Below are positions 34,601-47,494 of a stretch of 64,000 bases of DNA, piece after piece; positions within the stretch are counted from its first letter, which is position 1, and each line of letters starts with the position of its first letter. The stretch spans positions 16,678,547 through 16,742,546 of the forward strand of contig CM026556.1 of assembly GCA_015143295.1 (NCBI GenBank), read 5' to 3'. The notes under the pieces are model-generated. The model was given only the letters and a program-made list of their open reading frames with translations. It ran no database searches and was not told where the DNA came from. Position numbers and translations under genes: made by a program. The DNA comes from Tetracentron sinense. Taxonomy: Eukaryota > Streptophyta > Magnoliopsida > Trochodendrales > Trochodendraceae.

Positions 34601-37600
34601 GATAAGGTCCCCACCGTGGTTGAGATCAAATGGTTGTGTCTCTGATAGAAATGCCGTGAGGACAAGGTCCCCACCGTGGCTGAGATCAGATGGTTGTGTC
34701 TCTGATAGAAATGTCATGAGGATAGAGTTCTCCATCATGGCTAAGTCTGAGGGTTATGTTATCTTATAGAAATGTCGTGAGATTAAAGTCCCCACCGTGG
34801 CTGAGATCAGATGGTTGTATCTCTAATAGAAATATCATGAGGATAGAGTTCCCCACCATGGCTGAGTCAGAGGGTTATATTATCTAATAGAAATGTCATG
34901 AGGTTAAAGTCCCCACCGTGGCAAAGATCAGATGGTTGTCTCTGATAGAAATGTCGTGAGGACAAGGTCCCTATCGTGGCTAAGATCAAATGATTGTGTT
35001 GTGTGATTAAAGATGCCGTGAGGATAGAGTTCTTTACTGTGGCTGAGATCAGATGATTTGTGTTGATTCTGCAGGTGAAGGTCGGGTGTGTATTGAGTCT
35101 AAAGGCTCAAGGTATGGCTTGAATGGGCGTAGACCCAGTTGGTTAATAATTGAGTCTACAGACTCAAGTATAAAGGTTATACACAAGCGAAGGCCCAGTC
35201 GATCGAGTCTGCGGTCTCAAGGATAAAGCGTGATCGGTTATCTAGAACAATAACCTAGTGTCGTGAACAATGATTAGATAAACTTGACAATTAGAGATCG
35301 GTAACCTCGAAATAGGGTGAAATAGCCCTGAGTGACCTGGGGTCACGAATTATGATATTATTATTTTGCATATTATTATGATATGAAAATTGAACTATAA
35401 TACTATATCGTTATTGATGGATGTTATTATGTGGAAACTAGTCTAGATAGACTGTGGATTTTATTGGGCTCTATAGCTCACCCCTCATTTTATGTCCTCA
35501 GATCCTCAAGCAGTTGTCAATTGACAAGGCTACTATAGCAAGTGAGGTAACGCATTTGCTTATGATGGGTTATTGCGATGACCAGTTGTTATTGCTTGTG
35601 TAAGCTCTTGAATAAAAGTTGAAAATTCCCGCATTTTCGCGGGAAAAGTCTTTCGCTGCGTGGTAATGACAACCAGGCGCTCGTCTCGGAACATGTTTCC
35701 CTAAGGCGGAGGTTCGGGGCGTCACAGATATGATTTTAGGGATTCTTCACGCGTAGCTTAACTAATGGAGTATTCTTCATTTTTCCCTTTATTATTTGAG
35801 AGAGAATGTGGTGAGGATCTTTATTAGAAACTTGAGATGTTTTCTTGTTAGTAGACCTTGAGTTGTTAAATTGAGTAGCATTTATTGAGGATTTTAATTA
35901 TTGCTTGATATTCATATATGTTAATGGATCATTTAAGTTTATGATTTCCATTATACTTGAGGATTTGTTCTCAGTTCACGCACAGGAATCTGCGCAATGA
36001 TGAGATATTGTGTGTAGATCTTAGAGGCGTGACAAAAATACTCATCTTCAAATACATTTTTAAAATGACAATAATACTCCTCTTTATAAATATTTTTCAA
36101 AATGATAAAATACCCCTCCACAAGTATTTTCAAAAATGACAAAAATATCTTGGGGGCAGGACAAAAATACTCATCTTCAAATACATTTTTAAAATGACAA
36201 TAATACTCCTCTTTACAAGTATTTTTCAAAATGATAAAATACCCCTCTCCACAAGTATTTTCAAAAATGATAAAAATACCCCTCTTGACATGTATTTTCT
36301 AAAATGATAAAATAACCTCTCTTCAAACATATTTCTTAAAATAACAAAAATAACCCTCCACAGGTATTTTTCGAAAAGACAAAATACAACTTTTGAAATA
36401 TATTTTCAAAATGATAATAATACCCCTCTTCTCTTATATTTTTCAAAATGATAAAATCTCTCTTAAAATATATTTTTAAAATGACAATAATACCCCTCTT
36501 CACATATATTTTTTAAAATGATAAAATACTCCTCTCCAGTCTCCGCAAGTATTTTTCAAAATGACAAAAGAAACCCCTCTTCACATGTATTCTCTACAAT
36601 GACAAGAATACCCCTCTTTTAAGTTTAAATATATTTCTCAAAATAACAAAATACTCCTACACATGGACTTTTCGAAAAGATGAAATACAACTCTTGAAAT
36701 ATAATTTTGAAAATGACAATAATACCTCTTTTCCCAATTATTTTTCAAAATGATAAAAATACCCCTCTTCAAATATATTTTCAAATTGAAAATAATATCC
36801 CTCATCACATATATTTTTTAAAAATAACAAAAATACCCCTCTACACATGTTTTTTATAAAATGATAAAAATATCTTTCTTCACATGTATTTCTTAAAATG
36901 AAAAAAACACCCCTCCACCTGTATTTCTAGAATAAAAAAATATCACTAATTAAATATATTTTAAAATTGACAATAAATCATAATACCCCTCGTAACATAT
37001 ATTTTCCGAAATAATAAAAAAACCTCTCCAAAAGTATTTTCCAAAATAACAATATACTCCTCTATATATTTTCTAAAATAAAAAATCATCTTCACGTGTA
37101 TTTTCCAAAATAACAAAAATATTCCAACTCGCATGTATTTTTAAAATGGCAAAAATACCCTTCATCACATGTATCCTACATAATGATAATTGTTGAAATA
37201 GAAAATTCACAAAATAATCTTTACATGTTTTTATTCCAATGACAAAAATAGCACTCTTACATGTGATTTTCAAAGTAACCAATTGCGTAAACGTGCATGG
37301 AACATGCATAGATTCTCTGTTTTATTATAACAAAATAATATATTTATGATAATAATAAAATAATAGTATAGAACTTGAGTGATATTTTGGGAAAAATTGA
37401 GGAGCATTTTGGCTTTAAAAACTTGATTTGAGGGGCATTTAAAAAAAACTTGAGAGATAGGATATAGAAATTGCGGGGCATTTTGGAACTAAAAATGAAG
37501 GGCCTTGGGTATAAAACTTGACTTGAGAGGCATTTTGAGATCCAAAGAAAATTGAGGGCAACGGTATAGAAAAAATTGAGAGGGCATTTTCGGTATATAA

Positions 37601-40600
37601 ATTTTAATGGCATTTTTTGTATAGAAAAATTTGAGGGGCATTTTGGGTATTTGAAAAAAATGAGGGCTCGGGTGTAGAAACTTGAGGGGTATTTGGGAAA
37701 CTAAAAAAGTTTGAGGGTAGTTTGGGTATAGAAAAAAATAAGGGGACATTTTGAGTATAGAATATTTAAGGGCATTTTGGGTATTTTGAAAATTTTATGA
37801 CTTCTCTCGAATATATAATGGTAGATTTGTAAAGATTTTTTTTTTTACAAAAGTTCTACCCAATGGACGCCTAACTCGTCGCCTATTGAACTCTTTTTTT
37901 ATTAGAAATTGCCCCAATATGAGATATATGTATGAGGCATTTCCTTGAATAAGAGGCCCTACAATACGTATAAATTGCAAACTCTTCATTGTCAAAATGC
38001 ACTTTGATAGAACCATCCTTGGAGACAATTTTAGGAATAATAAAGGGGGATTTCAAGTGTGGGAATAAAAAAAAATAGGGAACCAAAAAATCAAAGTCTA
38101 TAATGATTGTCGAAAGGGGGAGGAGAGAGATTATGAGAGGTCAAAGTAGAAAGAAATAATAGTCTACAATGAAAACCGAACAAGAGCGAGAGAAAGAGAG
38201 AGGAAAAGACAGAGAGGGAGAGTGTAGGATGAATAAAAATCATACAAATAGCCCGACAATCAATGTGATGCTGAACACGGGAGAGAGAAGAGGGCGGAGA
38301 GGGAAAAGTTGTACCTCTTACTCTCCTTTGTTTCTTCTCAACTATACTCAAGAAAAGTAATAAAAAAATATACAATAAGTAATATATGTATATATATATA
38401 TATAAATAATAAAATAGGGGGCATGCACTTATTTAAATTATAAACGAGCTCTTTAAATATGGGTCTTTAAGATTTTTGGACCCTAAAGGAAATTTGGGGC
38501 ATTTAAAGGCTTTTTTTATTATTGGGGCCACCTGAGCCCAATGCCTTGTTGCCTAGGTGACGTCTTTAAAAACCATGCAAAACAATGAGGAAGACTATAT
38601 GGTCCACCCACAAACAGAGGAAGAGAGACCAATTGATCCACCCATTGATCGATAGGATGAATGTTAATATGGGGGAAACACACTTGACACCGTTCATCTC
38701 TTCTTTCTTCTTCAATCTACAAATCTGTTTTTGATGGATATACAAACCCTAACATATTATATGGTAAAATATATGAAAATATTGATGTGGACATCACATG
38801 ATTAGATCATGTTTTTGATAGAAATCAATCATTGGATCGTGATGTGGAGAGAGATCCACCGTCAGATGAGAGCAGGAGGATTTTAGGCTACAATTAGTCC
38901 ATAGGATGGTGTGGTCCATCATAGATGGCCGCCCCCTTATTAGTTATCTTAATTTATTTACTTTTGTTTTAGTTTATTAGTATTTGAGATAGTATCATGG
39001 TGTCCTAGTCCCCCCCCCCCCCCCCCTCTTCTTTTGTGCCAATAAAGACGCCTTAGTCTCCTTTTCGTCGCCTTCGCAGGCGGGGGGCTAGTATTGATAC
39101 ATGGAAATGAATGCTGCCATGTATCATCATAGAACTTGCCCATATCACAAGGCTTTGCTACCTATGTTGATAGTTGGATTCTCGTGCTTACCAGGCCACC
39201 ATGATTGTAGAGACCCGAATATTCTTTCATGCCTTTAATAGAGTTAATAAGGGTAGTGTAGTCTTTTGTCATGTTTTTATGCATATTTAATTATATCTAA
39301 GTGGTGTAGTGTGGTTTATGTGTTATTATGGTGAAAATTCGGAGCTAACGATCAATCGCCCAGAACCTGAAACCTAAGTAAGCTACTGTTTTGCGCGACC
39401 TTCGATCGTACTAACGTAACGATCGATCTTCCTGAACCAGAAAATCTAAGTAAGTTTCTATTACTTCGACGATCGATTGCAACGAATACGACGATCGATC
39501 GCCAGGTGAGCGACGATCAATCGCCCAATATGACGATCGATTGCAACTCGCGATTCAGTTTTTTTTTAAGGGTTACGAAAATGAGGGTTTTAAACTCGTA
39601 GGCTATAAATAGCACTTCTAATTTGAGGATTTTAAGTTCTAAAGGGTTTCTAACCTAATTTGGAAGAAATTTGGGGAAAAACTTAGGGTTTCAAGAGAAT
39701 TGGCTTGGAGGAGAAGAAATTTGTTTGGAGGAGAAGAAGATTAGCTTAAAGATCAACCCCAAAGCTTGAAGGAGCTTCATCTAGTGATTTGGATCCAAGG
39801 GAAGGATCCCTAAGGTCGATATCTCTTCTAATTAACTCTATTAAGATGTTTTGTATGTTTAAATAAGAATATATATGGATTATCAAGAGATTTACATGAA
39901 TATGCATGAGTTAAGGAATTGGAATATTAATCGAGGTTAATATCATATCTAGTCTAACTCTTGTATTATTATGATTATTGATTTAGTATGATAATGATGA
40001 ATTAGTAAGGGAATTACATGTTTAAGTAAGGATATGGATGGATTCTTATTTTGGTTGCTTAAATTGAATTATGGATTATGTTATAGATTATGGATGTATG
40101 GAAATGATGGTGGATGGATTAAAAATAGAAAAATGATGGATTATGAATATGCGAATGTGGTTATGGATGGGTATGTTATGGTTATGGAATGTAAAAATGG
40201 GAAGGGCATTGTACATATAACTAACGCATGGTAAGTGTTTGTTGAAATGCCTAGGAACACTAAGTATGAAAATGATGATATTGGAAGGTTTGTATGAGTA
40301 CGATGAGATATGCTATGATGAATTATGCCTAGCAATGACGTTAGAAATGTTAGCATGAGCATGACAAGATATGAAGTATGTTATGATAAAATTATGCTTA
40401 TTCATATTACATGGTGACTGATATTCGGGTAGGCCAATGCTTAGAGAAAGACCTTCATGCCGGGAATTCTTTAACTAGAGAGATGTAACCTAGCGGAGTT
40501 TCTTGGCGGAAGATCAAATCTAAGCGATGACCGAGCTCGGATACTAATCACGACACTCAAGCACAAATTCACATGTGTAGTAGATTACAAGTCTCACGTG

Positions 40601-43600
40601 TAAAGAAGCATGACACGGATATTGCATGGACATTGAATACTGAAATACAAATACAAGGACCTGAACACTGAAGTACAAGGACTCTGAACACTGAATTACA
40701 AGTATAACGATTCTGAACACTGAATTACAAGTGCAAGGACTCCGAACACTGAAATACAAGTACAAGGACAAGGACACTGCATGATTTTACAAGGACCGTG
40801 AAACTCGAGTAGCTCCGGTAATCGTTGATGCTCTCCATAGATAAGATTTCAAGTCCTGGATAATTATCATGGACATTTGGTATCTAAGAGCTCTAGGGGC
40901 TTATGCTTCTGTCGATGCACCTCAATGAATTTAAATACAAAGACCTCGATGACTATTTTTATGGGAAAACAAGCATGCATGACATTCAGGGTACAAGTCC
41001 AAGAGTCACACAAGTACATGAGTCAAGCTAAGTCATGACATGTTCACATGTTTCCGCACTCTGATTATATTCATGTTATATCAAACTATTATTGACTTTA
41101 CAATTGTTGCATGATTTAGATATTGGAGATATGCATGTGTCATTGTTGGTTAGTTTGGATATCCGCTGAATATTCAATGCTCAGTCGACCTGTTATTATC
41201 GTTCAGGTCTAGCACAAGAGCAGGCAGCTACTCCTTGGGTATAAGAGAAGTATTTTGAGGAAGCGGAAGAAGGTGATTTTTCGGTTATTGGAGCCCGGGA
41301 TCTTGACCGGTTCCCGTATTATTAGTTTATTTTCCGTTTCAGTTTTATTGAGTGAGACCTTGTAATAGACTTGAGACTTTTTAGTAGATGTTGTTTTAGT
41401 TTATGTTTGTGAATTTGAATTATTATCGGTTGAGATGTTTTATGGAAAGAAATTTTATAGTTACTATTTTGAGAGAATTATTTTTTAGTTTTGCCTTATT
41501 GCTATGGAGGTTAAGTAAGGATAAGTAATGTGACGGGCCCAAAGTCTCATTATGACCAAGGTGGGGTTTTGGGGTCGTTACAATGATATATCTCCATGGT
41601 GTCCTCCCTTCTTTGGATTGTTGATATTGACTCTACGGCAATAACAAAACCCCATATGGATGGTTCTATTTGAAGCAGTGTAGTCAAAGCGTCCAGGCGA
41701 TAGGGGGTTTCCTAGGCGAGGCGTTGCTTAGGTGATGCCTAGGCGACCAAAATTTATTTATTTTGTTTATATTACATAATATTATATAAGAATTAAAGAG
41801 TGTCCGCCTAAATCATGATCTAAGCGATTGGGGTCCTGGCTAGGCGAATTTGACTACACTGATTTGGAGTAAGTCCTTAGTTAAGGCCAATGTTTTAAAA
41901 CGTTAAGGCGTGAGGCAAGGCGTTAGGACCTCAAGATGCATGAGGCGTAAGCCTCACAAGAAAGCTTCATGCTCTCTTATTTAAACATATAAATAAAATA
42001 TAAGAAAAAGTACAAAAAGATTCAAAAAGTTAATGAAAGATTATAATATATAGATACATATATAGAGAGAGAGAGATACATTTATATATATACATATGTA
42101 TTTATGTGTGTTCGTGTAAGTGCATGAGTACACATAGGAAATAATATATAAATTAGTTGAAACAAATAAAAAATTAAAAAGAAATGACATTCAAATATTA
42201 GATGTGGCTAGAAACTCAATTTTAGTTAATGTATGTAATGTACGCCATAGACATAAATCGAGTTTCAAGGCATGAGACGTGTGCCTCATGGTTGAGCCTC
42301 AAGGCGTTTTCCTTAAGCCTAGCCCCAGGGCGAGCCTCGAGGCGTAAGCCTCACAAGCTTTTTAAAACACTGATTAAGGCATCCCATCTAAGTCCTTGGC
42401 TAAGGCACCTGGTCTAAGTCCTTGGCTAAGGCATCCCATCAAATCCTTGGCTAAGGCACCTAGAGTAAGTCTTTGGCTAAGGCATCCCATCTGAGTCCTT
42501 GGCTAAGACATCCCATCTAAGTCCTTGGCTAAGACATCCCATCTAAGTCCTTGGCTAAGGCACTTGGAGTAGTCCTTGGCTAAGGCACCTGGAGTAAGTC
42601 CTTGGCTAAGGCACCTAGAATAAGTCTTTGGCTAAGGCACCTAGAATCAAGATTCTAAATGTTGATATCGCTCGACATGTCGAGCCGTGGAAAAAATATA
42701 TATCGGGGATATATCACAAGATATATTGTCTATCGATGATTTTTGGAAAATGACAAATAAATGGGGCAAAACATGAAATTTTGCAGTGGAACTTCAGGAA
42801 ATATTAAAATATATGTTAACACATATTTGGGAATAAAGACATTTAAAAAAAAACAATGTACATGAGAGATGCAATGGGAATGAGGCAAAGATGTGCGTTG
42901 ATGATACAATGCATGATTTTTATTTTTTTTTTAATAATGTATGATTGATTCATATTTTTAAATCATTCATTTCTCAATCAATAATAAATTTATAATTCAT
43001 AAGATTCATAATAATACATACATAAATAATAATAATCCAACTCACCCCAAGAACTACAATCAAAACTAAAAGGAGTTATGCAAAGGCTCAAAGGCATCTC
43101 TGTCCTGACTAGGCTGGCGATAATGCTAGTTACCACATATCTACAATATTATGTTCAGCTCATCACATTATGGTACATTAATGTATACTCAAGTACATAA
43201 CGATAGTAGAGATCTATTCCAAAATGTAGTAACACGCTCATCAGTGGATATTGTGGGTATTGAGGCACATCTGTCACCGGCACTGGCAAATGAGGTCGTA
43301 CACCTCTATACGCATATGGATGTGGCTCATACACAAAAACCTATCAATGTGGATATTGGTCCTCTGGCTATGCATAGTTATATTCCTGAGTGCACAATTG
43401 TCACTAACACTACCAGATAAGGCAATACCGCATACTCATTCATATGGCTCATACCTTAAAATATATCCATATGATTTTTTTGGAATTTAAATTTCGGAAT
43501 ATTTTAAATGGAGGGTACCCATTATATGCTTTTTTTTTGTAAAGCTTAAATGTAGTCTTTTCTTGTGAAACTGTTAGTTGAATTTTTAACCCTGTAAATG

Positions 43601-46600
43601 AAAAAAAATTGAAGAATAAAATATGAGACTTTTCACCGGATTTTTGGGTTTTAGTAATGTTTTTAATATGGTAAAATTTATGAAAATTTAAGATTTGATA
43701 AATACTTTAATATTTGAAAGTTGAAATTTTGACATAAACCATAGAAGGCACTAAAATGCGAATTTTGTTCTTGAACTGGAAAGTTGACTTTTTACTCTTA
43801 AAGGAAGTTAGATCTAGAATAATTTTTATTAAATTCAAATGGGGGTGTAACCTAAATCCATTTAATTAAATGATAATTAATGTAAATAAGTTGTAAACAG
43901 AATTTGGCTCTATTTTATAGTTTAAGACCAATATTTTCCAGAATCTCGCACGATATTGCACGATATCAACAATATATCGTTGATATTGTATGATATGGTA
44001 TAAAATTTATAATACCCATGTAAATACATCGTGGGGGTGCGATATCGACATATATCGTCGACATTTCTTTCAATGTTCCTTATTTATAAAACATATATCA
44101 AAAATATCAGGCAATATATCGGAAATATCGGATAATATATCGAGAATATCGGAGATATATCAGGGATATTTTGTAAGAAAAAAATACATGTAACAGATAT
44201 TTTTTACCCTACGATATCAAGGATATATCAGAAATATCGAGGATATTTCAAACCATGCCTGGAATAAGTCCTTGGCTAAGGCACTTGGAGTAAGTACTCC
44301 TTGGCTAAGGCACTTGGAGTAAAAGTCCTTGGCTCATTCTCAAAGCAGGGGATGTGTCTTTATCCAGCACGTAGATTCACCTAGTGGACAGGCTTCCTCA
44401 AAGCATATTATCCACCTTGGTGAAACCTCATGCTATTTATGGGGGAAAGATAGGGTTGTTGTGTTTGGAGGGTAAAGGGAGGGATATGTTAGTTGTGGAG
44501 CCACCTTAGTGGCCCTGCCACTAACTTGAGGAACATTCTTACTAAAGCATGTGGTCATGATGACTGAGGTCCGTTGAAGTGGCAGGGGTCTCTATTGGCT
44601 CAACCCTAACGAATTATGATGAACTGGCAAATTTACTATCGTCTCTAACAGAATTGTCAAACCTTTCTAACAAACCTAGAAAGAGGCTATGAATAAGAGT
44701 AATCCCCCTTTCATTTGGACAGGACAATGGGACATAACCTAACTTCACCCCTTGTATCGAGTTTATAAGATAGCCTCATTGGGAAGGCAAATAGGGTGTC
44801 TAAGATAATGTGCTTTTGTATTTTTTTCTATATATTCTTGTATCGAGTTTATGCGCTTGTAAACTTTTTTGTAGTTTCTATATTTTGTCATTTGATTATA
44901 AAATGATACTTACCGAGAAAAAAAATATGGAAACTGCCATTTGAAGCAAGCGGAAGAGTTTCTACCGCCAACCATGAAATGGATTAAAAAGGGCTTGGCA
45001 GTAGAAAGAATGGGGACAAGCCTAAAAAGTGAGTGGCGGTAGAAACTCTACCACCAAGTCTACACTGTGTTTCTAAAATAGTTTTTTGGCACCTTCTTTT
45101 TTTTTTTCAATCCTCCTTTTAAGCTTTTCGCAACTTCTTACAGGGTTTTTTCATCCGAATTTCATAGATTTATTGCTTAAAATTTTTCACAAATCTTTGT
45201 CCAAAATTTTCAAGGACAAACCCTAAGGGACATGTGTCACCATTTGATTTGCCTAAAATCAACATACACTTTTAGAAGTTTTTTTAAGTCTAAGAAAGAG
45301 TCCAATTTTATTGAAAATGTATTTTTAAAATATATAGGATATAACCAACATTTTTTGAATGACCAGGGGTATTTGGGTAATTTTTCAACTCAAGGGCATT
45401 TTGACAAAAAGTCAAGAGCACATTGGTCACCTTTTGGGATTCTTAGGGACTCCCTAGTAGGTCACGGGAGATCCTCTAAACATTGTTACAAATCTCCCGA
45501 GAAATACCCAATTTCTCCCGAGAAAAGCAACTAAAGTTTAAAACTCCATTTTTATCGCGATATTTTAAAATTTTTGCAAGAAATACAATTTTCTATTTTT
45601 ACCCCATATGTATCGCGAGATTTACCTGATATTTTAAAATATCGTGAGAACTACCCAATATTGTTGGTTTGTTGAATATATAAATTGGTGATATTTATTA
45701 TTATTTTCTGTAATTTTAATATATATATTTAATCATTGCCGAGATGAAAAACTTTGGTCGATAAAAACACGAGAACGAGATTTGTAACACTGCTTGTAGA
45801 CCCTATAGAGGTGCAACATGGAGTAGATCTTCAGCAGGTTGGCTCTCAGAGATCCTGTTCACTTGTCTTTTAAGAGTAGATAAGGGGGAGGGGGTAACCT
45901 TAAACCCACAAGGAAGTTATTTTCCCTACCTATACATGAACATTCTTCCCCTCCCCTCACCTAATTTTAAGGGTAGAGAGGGATTTAACCTTATAGATAC
46001 AAGGAAATCATTCTCCATAACTCTACACCAATGTATTTCTTCCCCCTCTCACCAGTCACCTCCCTCCCTCCTTCCTTATCTAACACTAACAGAAAGTCCA
46101 CCATATCATATTGTTGTCTTTCCACTCTAGACTATCTCACTAATTCTATTTTACTAATTTGTGAGACTACTATAGCATAGAAAGGGCTTCCACAAGAACA
46201 AAAAGGATTAAAGGAACATGAAAAATGATTGTTTGTAGTTTGTACAATACGTGACAATGTGGCATACATATTAATATATGAAAGTGGAACATGATAATTG
46301 AGGTGCCCACACACCTATCTCGACTAAGGATGTCAGTCCGGCTCAGCCTGAAAAAAGCCCTAGTTTAGCCCTAAAATTTAGGTCCTAGGATAGGATCGCT
46401 GGATGGGGGCTCAATTTCTAAGGCCCATATTAATGTGGGCCGGGCTAGGACTTATCTCCCTAAAGCCTGGGCACGGTCCAACTTAATTATATATATATAT
46501 AATACACCTTTTAAACCAAAATACATATTTGCCACTCCTTTATTAAACCAAATTATATCTCATAAGTTATACTATATAAGATACTTTATTAAACTGAATA

Positions 46601-47425
46601 TGTATGATAGGGCACAAGAATAAACAAAAAAAGTATGAATTCAAAAATCTATCAATCAAAATGTGAGAACTCAGAAGTATCTTAGTTCTATACAAAATGT
46701 CTCTTACATAATAAAACCCATTTGACCAATGGCACTAGTGTAAATAATGGTCTTCCAATGATTTATTATAACTAAACTATGAGGTTAATGACTAGTTTGG
46801 AAGACATGGGTTAGCCCGAACCCAACCCTATAAATAACTAGTCCCGTACCAGCCCGGCCCTAGCCCTAGTAAATATAGGTCGGGCTTGGGCTTCATATAT
46901 GATGCCCGTTTAGAATCAGTCCTAACAAAGCCCAGCCAGGCCCATTGAAAGCCCTAGTCTCAACCTACCTATACAATATGTAGATATGTATGTGTGCATG
47001 TTTCTAAATGTTTATATGTGCATGTGTATCAGTATAAGAAATTGGAAGATAACAAAAAGAAAAAAAAATGAGAATGCAACTTACTTTCTTGGTAATGAGC
47101 TCGCATTGTGTTCCTTTTCCAGATGCAGGAGGCCCAGATATCATAATCCTCAAAGGTTCTGGGTTCGCAGATGCCACAATCTGCTCAAGTGTGTGGCATC
47201 GAAGATTGCACATGTTAGATAATCAGAATATCTAAAATGAGCAGCTGCTACATACTACTGCAACTAATTGACATGAATATGGGGTGGAACTAATATAATA
47301 ACAAATATAGCAGATAAAGATGTTAATTTCATAATAAATCAACCGTAAAACTAGTCGAAGGGAAATACAGACAGAAATCAATGTGAAAACCAATGATGAA
47401 ATTAAAGGCAAATTAAAACACGCAA

Positions 47426-47494
<69 letters not shown>

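Larger units (their letters stand above)
23366..35726 (+). mobile_element. Solo LTR D, inserted in LTR C
   Basis: It starts TGTAATGATCCGG and ends CGGGGCGTCACA. The target duplication GATAT is exact (23361-23365, 35727-35731). Its own parts (23366-24619, 30931-32552, 34467-35726) total about 4.1 kb. A TATA box (TATATAAG, 24109-24116) and a donor-like AAG/GTAAAA at 24450 are present. It contains two tandem arrays. It hosts LTR B and, in reverse orientation, LTR E. Confidence 0.88.
21621..36034 (+). mobile_element. Solo LTR C, outermost LTR of the nested stack
   Basis: It starts TATAGTGACCC (probably a changed TGTAG) and ends GAGGCGTGACA. The 5-bp target duplication AAAAT is exact (21616-21620, 36035-36039). 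Its own sequence is 21621-23365 plus 35732-36034, about 2.05 kb; the rest is later insertions. It has clusters of GCTCGAGCGAG-type words (22375-22615) and a 72-base triplication (22845-23070). No internal region remains, so it is a solo LTR. Confidence 0.85.
39206..41582 (+). mobile_element. Solo LTR G (intron 2)
   Basis: It starts TGTAGAGACCCGAAT and ends TTGGGGTCGTTACA, 2377 bases, with exact target duplication ATGAT (39201-39205, 41583-41587). No internal sequence. Landmarks: ACGATCGATTG/CGATCGATCG words (39345-39560), TATAAATAG (39604-39612), donor AAG/GTCGAT at 39814, array 40610-40790, hairpin-like CTGAATATTCAATGCTCAG, acceptor TTCAG/GT at 41206, conserved frame 41209-41325. Confidence 0.95.

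Noticed and set aside
39011-39028. C homopolymer as a quadruplex-forming site
   Set aside because: A single run without further G/C runs does not meet a quadruplex pattern; it may also be an assembly-sensitive homopolymer.
43151-43420. 90-codon frame inside hAT copy 2
   Set aside because: No transposase motif and no counterpart in copy 1; kept only as a note.
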